The notes beneath the pieces were generated by a model that saw nothing but the letters and a program-made list of their open reading frames with translations, did not search any database and was not told where the DNA came from. Of a DNA stretch of 64,000 nt, positions 17,071 to 24,418 are shown piece after piece. The first letter of the stretch is position 1; each line of letters opens with the position of its first letter. The position numbers and the translations under genes are program-made. The DNA lies in NCBI RefSeq assembly GCF_963666545.1, contig NZ_OY762899.1:2914001-2978000 (forward strand), in the 5' to 3' direction. Origin of the DNA: an uncultured Bacteroides sp. (GTDB taxonomy: Bacteria; Bacteroidota; Bacteroidia; Bacteroidales; Bacteroidaceae).

Positions 17071-20000
17071 ATGAATAGAAAGTTATTAAACCTCTTATTG
17101 CTCTTATTACTTGCATTTTTTGTTTCATCACAAGTTACTGCTCAGGTTGAGCCTTTGCTTTTGTATAAGCTCAAACAAGATCAAAAGTGTAAGCAATGGG
17201 TGGAGTCTCAACTTCAGCAGATGAGTTTAAAAGAGAAGGTGGGGCAACTTTTTATTTATACCATTGCGCCTGATCGCGGTAAAAAGAATATGGCGCTACT
17301 TAAAGATGTTGTGCGTACTTATAAGGTGGGTGGATTACTTTTCTCCGGAGGTAAAGTGGATAATCAGGCTATTGTGACCAATCAGGCGCAACGCATGGCC
17401 GATATTCCGTTAATGATAACTTTTGATGGTGAGTGGGGGTTGTCAATGCGATTGAGAGGAACGCCCGTCTTCCCCAAAAACATGGTGCTGGGTTGTATCC
17501 AAGATGATCGGTTGATCTACGAATATGGGCAGGAAATGGCCCGTCAATGTAGAGAGTTGGGTGTACAGGTTAATTTTGCTCCGGTAGCAGATGTGAATAT
17601 CAATCCCAGAAATCCGGTAATCAATGTGCGTTCTTTTGGCGAAAATCCAAGAAAGGTGGCTAATAAGGTGATAGCGTATGCTTCTGGTTTGGAAAGTGGT
17701 AAGGTTCTTTCTGTAGCTAAACATTTTCCGGGACATGGAGATACCGAAGTAGACTCTCATAAAGCACTACCTGTATTACCTTTCAGCAGAGAACGGTTGG
17801 ATAGTGTCGAACTTTATCCTTTTAAGGAATTCATTCGGGCCGGTCTGAGTGGAGTCATGGTGGGGCATTTGCAAGTTCCTGTATTTGATCCCGTAGGAGG
17901 GCTGCCTTCTTCACTTTCACACAACATTGTTTATGATTTGCTCACTGAAGAGTTAGCGTTTAAGGGACTCATCTTTACCGATGCATTGGCCATGAAGGGA
18001 GTTTCTTCTGCTGAAAATGTCTGCTTACAAGCTTTAAAAGCAGGTAATGATATTGTGCTTGCTCCGCGCAATCTGAAGCAGGAAATTGAGAATGTATTGT
18101 TGGCGATAAAGAAAGGCGAGTTTAGCGAAAACGAGATTGAAGAACGATGCCGCAAAGTGCTCATGTATAAATATGCTTTGGGCCTGAATCGCCAACCCAC
18201 GATTAGGCTTGCCGGGCTAGAGAAGAGAATCAATACACCCCAAACTCGTGATCTGATACGCCGCTTGGATTTGGCTGCCATCACGGTACTGAGTAATAAA
18301 CGTGATGTATTGCCGCTCCATCCTGATGTGAAGCAAGTGGCATTACTGAATGTGGGTAAGTCCGATGGTCTTGATGTTTTTGCCAAACAGTTGTCTAAAT
18401 ACACCTCTGTGAAACAATTTGAACTGGGACGAAAGATGTCCGACTCGGCACAATCTTTGCTGCGTGATTCGTTGTCGCAATATAAACGAATCATTGTCTC
18501 GGTAACCGAAATGCGTTTAGCTTCTTATCAATCATTCTTTGCTAAATTTGCGCCGAAAGTTCCGGTGATCTATGTCTTCTTCACTCCTGCTAAACTGATG
18601 TTGCAGATTCACCGGGCGGTCTCGGTTGCTTCATCTGTGCTGTTAGGGCATTCTCTGGATGAAGATGTTCAGGAGCGCATTGCCGATGTGTTGTTTGGCA
18701 AAGCTTCGGCAGATGGACGCTTGTCTGCCGGAATCGGTGGATTGTTTGCAGCTGGTGATGGTATTACACTCACTCCATCTACTCCCTATCACTTTATTCC
18801 CGAAGAATATGGCATGCGTTCCCAAGTTCTCAATCGTATTGATACGATCGCTACTCAGGGAATCTTTGCCGGAGCTTATCCGGGTTGTCAGGTAGTAGTG
18901 CTAAAAGATGGAAAAACGATGTATGACAAATCTTTCGGTACCTATACGTATGGCAGTGAACGTAAGGTAGGAGCGAACGATATGTATGATCTTGCTTCTT
19001 TATCAAAAACGACGGGAACACTCTTGGCTGTGATGAAGCTGTATGACAAAGGACGTTTTAGTCTGTCGGATAAAATATCGGATTATCTTCCGTTCTTGCA
19101 GCGAACGAATAAAGCCAAGATTACCATTCGGGAGTTATTGCTCCATCAGTCCGGTTTACCTTCAGGATTGGTGTTCTATCAGGATGCTATTGATAAGAAG
19201 AGTTATAGCGGTAGCTTGTTTAGGCCTCAGAAAGACGCTCTTCATTCAGTTCAGGTTGGACCGAAAACTTTTGCACAGCCGAACTTCCGCTTTAAAGAGG
19301 GGCTGACTTCAACTGTAGGCGGTGGTGATTATACTTTGCATGTGTCTGATAGTCTTTGGTTGCATAAATCGTTTAAAGGTGTGATGCTAAAGAAGATAGC
19401 CGATGCACCACTTAAAGGAAAGAAGTATGTATATAGTTGTTTGGGCTTCATCTTGTTGCAACAATTGGTGGAACAACTCACCGGCATGCCTTTGGACGAA
19501 TATCTGGCGCATGAATTTTATGAGCCGATGGGCTTGGAGCATACAGCTTATTTGCCTTTACGCTCTTTCCATAAGGAAAATATTGTTCCTTCAACGATAG
19601 ACGGATTCTTACGCAAATCGACCTTGCAAGGATATGTGCACGATGAATCAGCTGCTTTTCTTGGAGGTATCTCCGGCAATGCGGGACTTTTCTCCACAGC
19701 TCGTGATGTAGCTCGCGTGTATCAGATGATACTTAATGGAGGTGAACTCGACGGACAACGTTATCTGAGCAAAGAAACTTGTTTGCTGTTTACTACAGAG
19801 ACCTCTACTATCAGTCGCCGTGGCTTAGGATTTGATAAACCCGATTCGGAGGATGTGGGAAGCAGTCCTTGTGGTCCTTCTGCACCTGCTTCGGTGTACG
19901 GGCATACAGGATTTACTGGTACATGTGCTTGGACAGATCCCGAAAATGGTTTGGTGTATGTGTTCTTGAGTAATCGCACTTATCCTGATGCGTGGGTCAA

Positions 20001-20073
20001 TAAACTTTCGAAGTTAGAGATTCGTGAACATATTCAAGAGGTGCTTTATCAAGCATTGATAAAGCAGGAGTAA
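17071..20073 (+). CDS. GH3 beta-N-acetylhexosaminidase-like domain fused to a beta-lactamase-fold serine hydrolase
   Basis: 1000-residue secreted protein. After a signal peptide (to about residue 25), residues ~30-390 form a GH3 domain of the NagZ type. It has the His/Asp acid-base loop KHFPGHGDTEVDSH (H222) and the nucleophile in FTDALAMKG (D304). Residues ~400-580 resemble the GH3 C-terminal alpha/beta domain. Residues ~610-1000 form a class C beta-lactamase/esterase domain with SLSK (S643, K646), Tyr in YSC (Y788; usually YxN) and HTG (945-947). The fusion suggests cell-wall turnover, with one half cutting GlcNAc linkages and the other acting on peptides or esters. This is inference from the domains. 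It lies 37 bp downstream of the nucleotidase gene. Confidence 0.92.
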   Translation: MNRKLLNLLLLLLLAFFVSSQVTAQVEPLLLYKLKQDQKCKQWVESQLQQMSLKEKVGQLFIYTIAPDRGKKNMALLKDVVRTYKVGGLLFSGGKVDNQAIVTNQAQRMADIPLMITFDGEWGLSMRLRGTPVFPKNMVLGCIQDDRLIYEYGQEMARQCRELGVQVNFAPVADVNINPRNPVINVRSFGENPRKVANKVIAYASGLESGKVLSVAKHFPGHGDTEVDSHKALPVLPFSRERLDSVELYPFKEFIRAGLSGVMVGHLQVPVFDPVGGLPSSLSHNIVYDLLTEELAFKGLIFTDALAMKGVSSAENVCLQALKAGNDIVLAPRNLKQEIENVLLAIKKGEFSENEIEERCRKVLMYKYALGLNRQPTIRLAGLEKRINTPQTRDLIRRLDLAAITVLSNKRDVLPLHPDVKQVALLNVGKSDGLDVFAKQLSKYTSVKQFELGRKMSDSAQSLLRDSLSQYKRIIVSVTEMRLASYQSFFAKFAPKVPVIYVFFTPAKLMLQIHRAVSVASSVLLGHSLDEDVQERIADVLFGKASADGRLSAGIGGLFAAGDGITLTPSTPYHFIPEEYGMRSQVLNRIDTIATQGIFAGAYPGCQVVVLKDGKTMYDKSFGTYTYGSERKVGANDMYDLASLSKTTGTLLAVMKLYDKGRFSLSDKISDYLPFLQRTNKAKITIRELLLHQSGLPSGLVFYQDAIDKKSYSGSLFRPQKDALHSVQVGPKTFAQPNFRFKEGLTSTVGGGDYTLHVSDSLWLHKSFKGVMLKKIADAPLKGKKYVYSCLGFILLQQLVEQLTGMPLDEYLAHEFYEPMGLEHTAYLPLRSFHKENIVPSTIDGFLRKSTLQGYVHDESAAFLGGISGNAGLFSTARDVARVYQMILNGGELDGQRYLSKETCLLFTTETSTISRRGLGFDKPDSEDVGSSPCGPSAPASVYGHTGFTGTCAWTDPENGLVYVFLSNRTYPDAWVNKLSKLEIREHIQEVLYQALIKQE

Positions 20074-20425
20074 ATTCTCCTCCCAGGGAAAAATACGTTT
20101 TACTGTCACATCTATCACAAAAAGTGCTAGATCTGTTTGCTGTAAGCATTTGTATAGTGTGATAGTAAAATATGTCTACCACGATTTAGGCTGTTTTACT
20201 ATCACCTTTGGCCTTTTACTATCACGTTTTACCCAAAGTTCTTCTCTTTTTTCACTTAAATGCATCTCGATTGAGAGTACATCTTGTCTTTCCTGGGAAG
20301 TGTAGTTTCATTAGTTTTGTGTGCTATAAAACTTTTGTTTTCACACCTGAAAACTAATCGTTTCAACGTGTTAAACCTTTTGTTTCAACGTACGAAAACT
20401 TTCGTTTCATCACTAGAAACGAAAA
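20074..20425. other. Gene-free spacer with two families of short repeats
   Basis: No convincing coding frame. The left half holds four copies of a 12-13 bp motif TTTTACTATCAC: direct at 20097 (one mismatch), 20193 and 20214, inverted at 20159-20170. The first and the inverted copy could form a hairpin after the GH3-fusion gene. The right half holds the 22-bp tandem repeat listed separately. Confidence 0.6.
20328..20420. repeat. Degenerate 22-bp tandem repeat, about four units
   Basis: Units begin at 20328, 20350, 20373 and 20395, with a partial fifth at 20417. Each starts AAAAC(T) and carries a core close to CTTTTGTTTCAACG. Identity between units is partial. The array ends almost at the stop codon of the MarR-type gene (20426). 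There are no unique spacers, so this is not a CRISPR. Confidence 0.65.
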
Positions 20426-20794
20426 TTAATCTTCTTCTCTCTTAGCGAATATCGGCTGTAACAGTTCAGGAATCGTTACTTTGTCACACTTCAAGTCTTT
20501 TAATTGCTTTTCTCCGGCCACTGTCAGGTTGAAAAACATCTGGCGTTTATCACTTTCGCCTAGTGCACGTTCTATTAATCCCTTTTCCTCAACAGAACGT
20601 ATAACCTTTGAAGTGTGGGATGTTTTCATTTCGGTTCGTCCGGCTATGGCAGTAGAAGTTAATGGTCTTTGTGCTTCGTTTAGTGTGCAGAGAACCATCG
20701 CTTCATTGAGCGAGATTTGATATGTTTTTTCAAACTCCTCCTCAAAAGAAGAGATAGCTTTGCAGATATCTCGCATGGTGCATATTGATTTCAT
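20426..20794 (-). CDS. MarR-family winged-helix transcriptional regulator
   Basis: 122-residue cytoplasmic DNA-binding protein. An N-terminal helix (RDICKAISSFEEEFEKTYQ) is followed by the winged helix: LNEAMVLCTLNEAQRPLTST, AIAGRTEMKTSHTSKVIRSV (recognition helix) and a wing around LGESDKRQMFFNLTVAGEK. This is the MarR arrangement, with DKR in the wing contacting the minor groove in known relatives. It is slightly short for the family (135-150 is usual). It stands alone on the minus strand and its target is unknown; the divergent decayed regulator and GH5 gene are the nearest candidates. Confidence 0.8.
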   Translation of the reverse strand: MKSICTMRDICKAISSFEEEFEKTYQISLNEAMVLCTLNEAQRPLTSTAIAGRTEMKTSHTSKVIRSVEEKGLIERALGESDKRQMFFNLTVAGEKQLKDLKCDKVTIPELLQPIFAKREED

Positions 20795-20890
20795 GTTTGC
20801 TCGTCTTAAGATAATATCAGTTTTTATAGAATAAAGAGTTAACGCTCGTCGGTTGTATAATGTTTACATGTTATAGCCATTAGTAATCAA

Positions 20891-20950
20891 ATAGATTACA
20901 ATGTGAGCTCCCTTGGAAATTGGCTTCAAAGTTACGCAAATATTTTATAT
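20891..20950. repeat. 60-bp direct repeat, left copy
   Basis: Matches 22509-22568 in 56 of 60 positions. The two copies bracket the decayed regulator start and the GH5 gene. It contains CAAAGTTA (20927-20934), which on the minus strand reads TAACTTTG, a -7 element oriented toward the MarR gene. Confidence 0.85.
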
Positions 20951-21064
20951 TGCTGATAGCTCTACTATAGAAATCGCCTGAAAGGGGGGGATTCAGTGAT
21001 GATGATAAATCCTTGATTGATGAATTATTCAGCGAAGTGTTGCAGTTTGAATATCTTTTTTTAA

Positions 21065-21072
21065 TATCTTTG
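21065..21072 (+). promoter_or_regulatory. -7 element (TATCTTTG) before the decayed regulator start
   Basis: Exact Bacteroidetes -7 consensus 28 nt before the ATG at 21100. A TTTG lies 15 nt and a TTG 22 nt upstream. The promoter of the lost regulator therefore looks intact and may now drive the GH5 gene. Confidence 0.5.
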
Positions 21073-21099
21073 TATATAATCTAATAATGCTCTTCACGC

Positions 21100-21260
21100 A
21101 TGAAGAAACACTTAATCATTCTTTTCCTATTCTTGTTTACGCCAATATGTGGTAATGCTTCAAGCGCAAACCGGAAGATTTTATTATGTAAGCAAAGACT
21201 TATCAAATAGTCTTTTTTCTTTTGTCTGAAGGTAGAGATGGCTGTTATTCATCGGAGGAA
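21100..21260 (+). pseudogene. Remnant of the 5' end of a hybrid two-component (HTCS-like) regulator
   Basis: The ATG at 21100 starts a signal-peptide-like 36-codon frame (MKKHLIILFLFLFTPICGNA...) that stops at 21210. In the next frame, from 21179, the sequence reads FYYVSKDLSNSLFSFV, and in the third frame EGRDG follows near 21225. Read in order, these resemble the mature start of HTCS periplasmic sensors, which typically have a YY..KDLS.SL.. then .DR.G pattern. Two frame changes and loss of everything downstream indicate decay. The homology rests on a short stretch, so confidence is moderate. Confidence 0.5.
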
Positions 21261-21338
21261 CAGCGCATCAGAGCAGGTATTTCTGAATCAAACGAAACAG
21301 CTACAGGAGGCTACTTCTATTCAATAAAAATAAAAAAT

Positions 21339-22505
21339 ATGAGAAAAACAAAAAGAGCGATATTGCTTATGTTGATATTCATTGCAGGAGCTTGCTCCGG
21401 TAGTGAGACAACAGAAAAAAAGGTTGTGACAGATGATGTTGTGGGGGAAGAGACTTGGACAATTCATCGAGGGATTAATTTAAGCTACTGGTTATCTCAA
21501 AATTTTCAGGATGCTAATAAATATCCATATGGAAATATTAGTCGTTATGCGAGGATAAATGAAGCAACGATAAAGTTAATTGCAGATGCTGGATTTGATC
21601 ATGTCAGATTTCCGCTTGATGAAGTGGAGATGTGGAATACGACCCGGATGCCCTATGTCACTTCTTTCGATTTAATGCATAAAGTAATTGGATGGTGTAT
21701 CAAGTATAAATTGAGAGTTCTGGTGGATTTGCATATTATCCGATCTCATAATTTTAGTACCCAAAATAATAAACTTTGGACGGATGTTTCCGAACAAGAT
21801 TGGTTAGTCGAAATGTGGAGGCAGTTGAATAATGAATTGAAAAAATATTCTACGGGTTCTGTTGCTTATGAATTTCTAAATGAACCGGTGATAGAAGAGA
21901 GTCGTTCATCTGCGTGGAATGCGCTGCTTTCAAGGCTGATAACTACTATACGTCCCCTTTCTCCAAATCGTAAATTTTTTGTTGGCCCTAATCGTTGGCA
22001 GGGTATTGATTTTCTAAGTGCTTTATCTTTGCCCAAGGATGATAATTTAATTTTAAGTGTTCATTTCTATGAGCCAATGTTACTTACTCATTACAAGGCT
22101 TCATGGTTACCTGAGTACAATGTGGATGGCGTTGTATCTTATCCCGGAATGCTTTTGTCACACGAAGATGTTGCTAAAATACCTGCTCAGCAGTACGAAT
22201 CAATAAAGTATATGTTGCAATCGGAATACAATAGAGCATTTCTTTACTCTCGTTTTAAAAAGGCTATCGATTATGCTAAATCGAAGAACCTACCTATTTA
22301 CTTGGGAGAGTTTGGTTGTATTATAGAGAATGTGCCGATATTAGCAAGAGAGCAGTGGTATAAGGATATTGTTTCTGTTTTGGACGAATTACGAATTCCT
22401 TACTCTGTTTGGGATTTATATGGAGCTTTTTCTGTGTTTGAATCACAATCGGACAAACCTATTGATGAAGTGATTTTATCAACTCTTACTAAGGGGAATA
22501 ATTAG
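21339..22505 (+). CDS. GH5-family glycoside hydrolase (cellulase-like), lipoprotein
   Basis: 388-residue surface or periplasmic endoglycosidase. The signal peptide ends in a lipobox (IAGAC, about residue 18). The GH5 fold shows RGINLSYWL, the DHVRFPLD strand, FLNEPV with the acid/base Glu (E182), LSVHFYEP, and LGEFGC with the nucleophile Glu (E324). These support a retaining GH5 enzyme; the glycan is not predictable. The ATG at 21339 is chosen because it directly precedes the signal peptide. The open frame extends up to 21222 but that part is remnant sequence. The gene lies inside the 60-bp direct-repeat pair, apart from any SusCD genes, and may be left over from a polysaccharide utilisation locus. 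Confidence 0.85.
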   Translation: MRKTKRAILLMLIFIAGACSGSETTEKKVVTDDVVGEETWTIHRGINLSYWLSQNFQDANKYPYGNISRYARINEATIKLIADAGFDHVRFPLDEVEMWNTTRMPYVTSFDLMHKVIGWCIKYKLRVLVDLHIIRSHNFSTQNNKLWTDVSEQDWLVEMWRQLNNELKKYSTGSVAYEFLNEPVIEESRSSAWNALLSRLITTIRPLSPNRKFFVGPNRWQGIDFLSALSLPKDDNLILSVHFYEPMLLTHYKASWLPEYNVDGVVSYPGMLLSHEDVAKIPAQQYESIKYMLQSEYNRAFLYSRFKKAIDYAKSKNLPIYLGEFGCIIENVPILAREQWYKDIVSVLDELRIPYSVWDLYGAFSVFESQSDKPIDEVILSTLTKGNN

Positions 22506-22508
22506 AGA

Positions 22509-22568
22509 ATAGATCACAATGTGAGCCCCCTTGGGAGTTGGCTTCAAAGTTACGCAAATATTTTATAT
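22509..22568. repeat. 60-bp direct repeat, right copy
   Basis: Starts 4 bp after the GH5 stop codon. Differs from the left copy (20891-20950) at four positions. The spacing of 1.6 kb and the position right at the end of the GH5 gene suggest duplication at the edges of an inserted or rearranged segment. Confidence 0.85.
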
Positions 22569-22600
22569 GCTTATATGGCTGATGATTTTTTCCTCAACTA

Positions 22601-22630
22601 TTGCCGTTTAAGCACGTTTATATATCTTTG
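22601..22630 (+). promoter_or_regulatory. Promoter of the PepSY-type gene
   Basis: TTG at 22601-22603, 19-nt spacer, then TATCTTTG at 22623-22630. Well-formed Bacteroidetes promoter 35 nt upstream of the ATG at 22665. Confidence 0.65.
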
Positions 22631-22664
22631 TGTACGTCAATATTTGAATACCGCATAATTTGAA

Positions 22665-23186
22665 ATGAGAAAGATGAAGAAAAAAACAATTAATCAGTGG
22701 ATGCGGTCGTTGCATCGTGATTTAGGCTTTTTTGCTGTTGGACTGGTTATCATATATTCACTAAGTGGTATTACTTTGATTTATAGAAATACCGATTTCC
22801 TTAAAACGGAAAAGGTGATGCAAAAAACCTTATCTTCACAGATGAGTGCCACGGAGGTCGGGGCAGCTCTTAAACTAAAGAAAATGGGGGTAATAAGTGA
22901 GAATGGGGAAATGATCAACTTCGAAAATGGAACATATAATAAAGTAACCGGTGTTGCTTCATACACCACCCAAGAGGTTGTTTCTCCGCTTAAGCAATTT
23001 ATTAATCTCCATAAACGATCTTCTCAAAGCCCTTTTCATTGGTTTGGTATCGCATTCGGAAGTATTCTTCTTTTCTTGGTGATATCTTCCTTTTGGATGT
23101 TTAAGCCTGGCTCGAAAATGTTTAAGAGAGGAATTATCTTGGCAGTTAGCGGTGTGGCTGTTGCTTTAGTTTTGCTCTTCGTATAG
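22665..23186 (+). CDS. PepSY-associated membrane protein
   Basis: 173-residue inner-membrane protein. The N-terminal segment HRDLGFFAVGLVIIYSLSGITLIYR is the hallmark first helix of PepSY_TM proteins (HRxxG...SG), in which the His is thought to bind haem or metal. A soluble loop of about 75 residues follows, then two C-terminal helices (IAFGSILLFLVISSFWMF and IILAVSGVAVALVLLFV). It is much shorter than four-helix PepSY_TM iron-uptake reductases and could serve as a small haem- or electron-transfer accessory. A second start at 22674 is possible. It is a single-gene unit with its own promoter and terminator. Confidence 0.75.
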   Translation: MRKMKKKTINQWMRSLHRDLGFFAVGLVIIYSLSGITLIYRNTDFLKTEKVMQKTLSSQMSATEVGAALKLKKMGVISENGEMINFENGTYNKVTGVASYTTQEVVSPLKQFINLHKRSSQSPFHWFGIAFGSILLFLVISSFWMFKPGSKMFKRGIILAVSGVAVALVLLFV

Positions 23187-23216
23187 AGATTAGATTTGTT
23201 TATTGTAATAGAGATA

Positions 23217-23262
23217 AAATACATGCGAATCTAGCTTTATGCTTGGTTCGCATGTATTCTTA
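23217..23262. terminator. Bidirectional hairpin terminator
   Basis: 11-bp perfect stem ATACATGCGAA (23219-23229) with TTCGCATGTAT (23247-23257), A-rich before and T-containing after. It lies between the convergent PepSY-type and nitroreductase genes. Confidence 0.65.
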
Positions 23263-23283
23263 AGTAACGTAATCGTTCTGTTT

Positions 23284-23919
23284 CTATTTAATTTCTAGAA
23301 CAAACTCCTCTTTAGGATGGCGCGCTTTGTTCAGTTTTTCCAACCAATCACCGTTCTCTTCACGATAACCAATGGGAAGCATAAGTACACTCTTCAATCC
23401 TTTGGCTTCAAGTTCCAACAATGCATCTAGCTGAGCAGTATCGAAACCTTCCATTGGTGTTGAATCGACCTTTAGTACGGCTGCTTCTGCCATTGCAAAA
23501 CCCAGCCCGATGTAGGTTTGGTGTGCTATATGTGTGAAATTCTCTGCTTCAGTCTGCTTTAGATAAGTATCTTTTAGCATATCGGTGTACCTTTGGTATC
23601 TATCTGCCGGTTGATTGCGCTCTTGTGTCGTAATTGAATAGATATGATCAATCCTTTCTTCTGTGTATCTGTTCCAGGCAGCAAATACCAACAAGTGCGA
23701 ACATTCTGAAACGATTGTTTGCCCAAAAGCAATGGGCAGAATTTTATCCTTTAGTTCCTGATTGGAGATAACAATCACTTTAAATGGTTGTAGCCCGGAA
23801 GATGTAGGAGCTAGGCGGGCAGCTTCTACGATATTGTCGACTAATGATTGGTCAACCTTTTTCGATATATCGAATTTTTTTGTAGCATAGCGCCACTGGA
23901 AATCATTTAATAAACTCAT
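23284..23919 (-). CDS. NAD(P)H-dependent nitroreductase (NfsB-like)
   Basis: 211-residue cytoplasmic FMN flavoprotein. It shows the nitroreductase signatures WRYATKKFD at the start, EAARLAPTSSGLQPFKVIVI, FAAWNRY and GLGFAMAEAAVLKVDSTPMEGF, and ends in LPIGYREENGDW. These match NfsB/FRase I-type enzymes that reduce nitro compounds, quinones or flavins. The ATG at 23919 is preferred. A longer in-frame extension reaches 24081 but overlaps the DUF1304 gene and has no family similarity. It follows the DUF1304 gene by 20 bp, probably in one transcript. Confidence 0.92.
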   Translation of the reverse strand: MSLLNDFQWRYATKKFDISKKVDQSLVDNIVEAARLAPTSSGLQPFKVIVISNQELKDKILPIAFGQTIVSECSHLLVFAAWNRYTEERIDHIYSITTQERNQPADRYQRYTDMLKDTYLKQTEAENFTHIAHQTYIGLGFAMAEAAVLKVDSTPMEGFDTAQLDALLELEAKGLKSVLMLPIGYREENGDWLEKLNKARHPKEEFVLEIK

Positions 23920-23939
23920 AATAAATAAATTGAATTGTT

Positions 23940-24305
23940 TTAGTACATTAATAAAAGAACCATTGCGAGTATGGCTGGCAGAGATTGGATGAAGAAAATC
24001 TTTTTGTCGGCTGATAGTGCTCCATAAATACCGGCGAGAGTAACACAGCTTAGGAAGAATAAAGCAACGTTCTCCTTCCATTCCAAATTGGTTATGAAAA
24101 AGGACCAGATGAGTCCTGCAGCTAAGAAGCCATTATACAAACCTTGATTGGCAGCCAATCCTTTCGTTTGTTTAAACAGTTCTTCGGGAAGGCTTTTCTT
24201 GAATACTCTTTTACCTGCAATTTCCCAAGAAAACATTTCCATCCATAGAATGTATAAATGCTCTAATGCTACGATTGCAATTAAAATCTCTGTAGCTATT
24301 TTCAT
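23940..24305 (-). CDS. DUF1304 membrane protein
   Basis: 121-residue integral membrane protein with four predicted helices: IAIVALEHLYILWMEMF, GLYNGFLAAGLIWSFFI, VALFFLSCVTLAGIYGA, and FFIQSLPAILAMVLLLMY. The EHLYILWMEMF and NQGLYNGFLAAGL segments are characteristic of DUF1304. The function is not established. It is the first gene of a probable two-gene unit with the nitroreductase. Confidence 0.88.
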   Translation of the reverse strand: MKIATEILIAIVALEHLYILWMEMFSWEIAGKRVFKKSLPEELFKQTKGLAANQGLYNGFLAAGLIWSFFITNLEWKENVALFFLSCVTLAGIYGALSADKKIFFIQSLPAILAMVLLLMY

Positions 24306-24336
24306 CTTTTAAACTCTTAATATGACGTTATACACA

Positions 24337-24372
24337 AAGTATGCACGTTCCATTTCTAAAACGTGCATACTT
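24337..24372. terminator. 12-bp perfect inverted repeat between operons
   Basis: AAGTATGCACGT (24337-24348) and ACGTGCATACTT (24361-24372) around a 12-nt loop, downstream of the multidomain oxidoreductase gene and upstream of the DUF1304 gene. No good U tract follows on the minus strand, so it may be a terminator stem or an operator. Confidence 0.45.
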
Positions 24373-24418
24373 CCTAAAAGTTTAGTATATCGAATCTTTT
24401 TCCGAAAAGCTTTTCTCT

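Noticed and set aside
20328-20420. CRISPR-like array
   Set aside because: Units of 22 bp are contiguous and diverged with no unique spacers, and no cas genes are in the window.
21222-21338. 39-codon N-terminal extension of the GH5 protein
   Set aside because: The lipoprotein signal peptide begins at 21339; the extension reads through the regulator remnant and would bury the signal peptide.
23920-24081. Longer nitroreductase start at 24081
   Set aside because: It overlaps the DUF1304 gene and the added residues lack family similarity, whereas MSLLNDFQWRYATKKF is a normal start.
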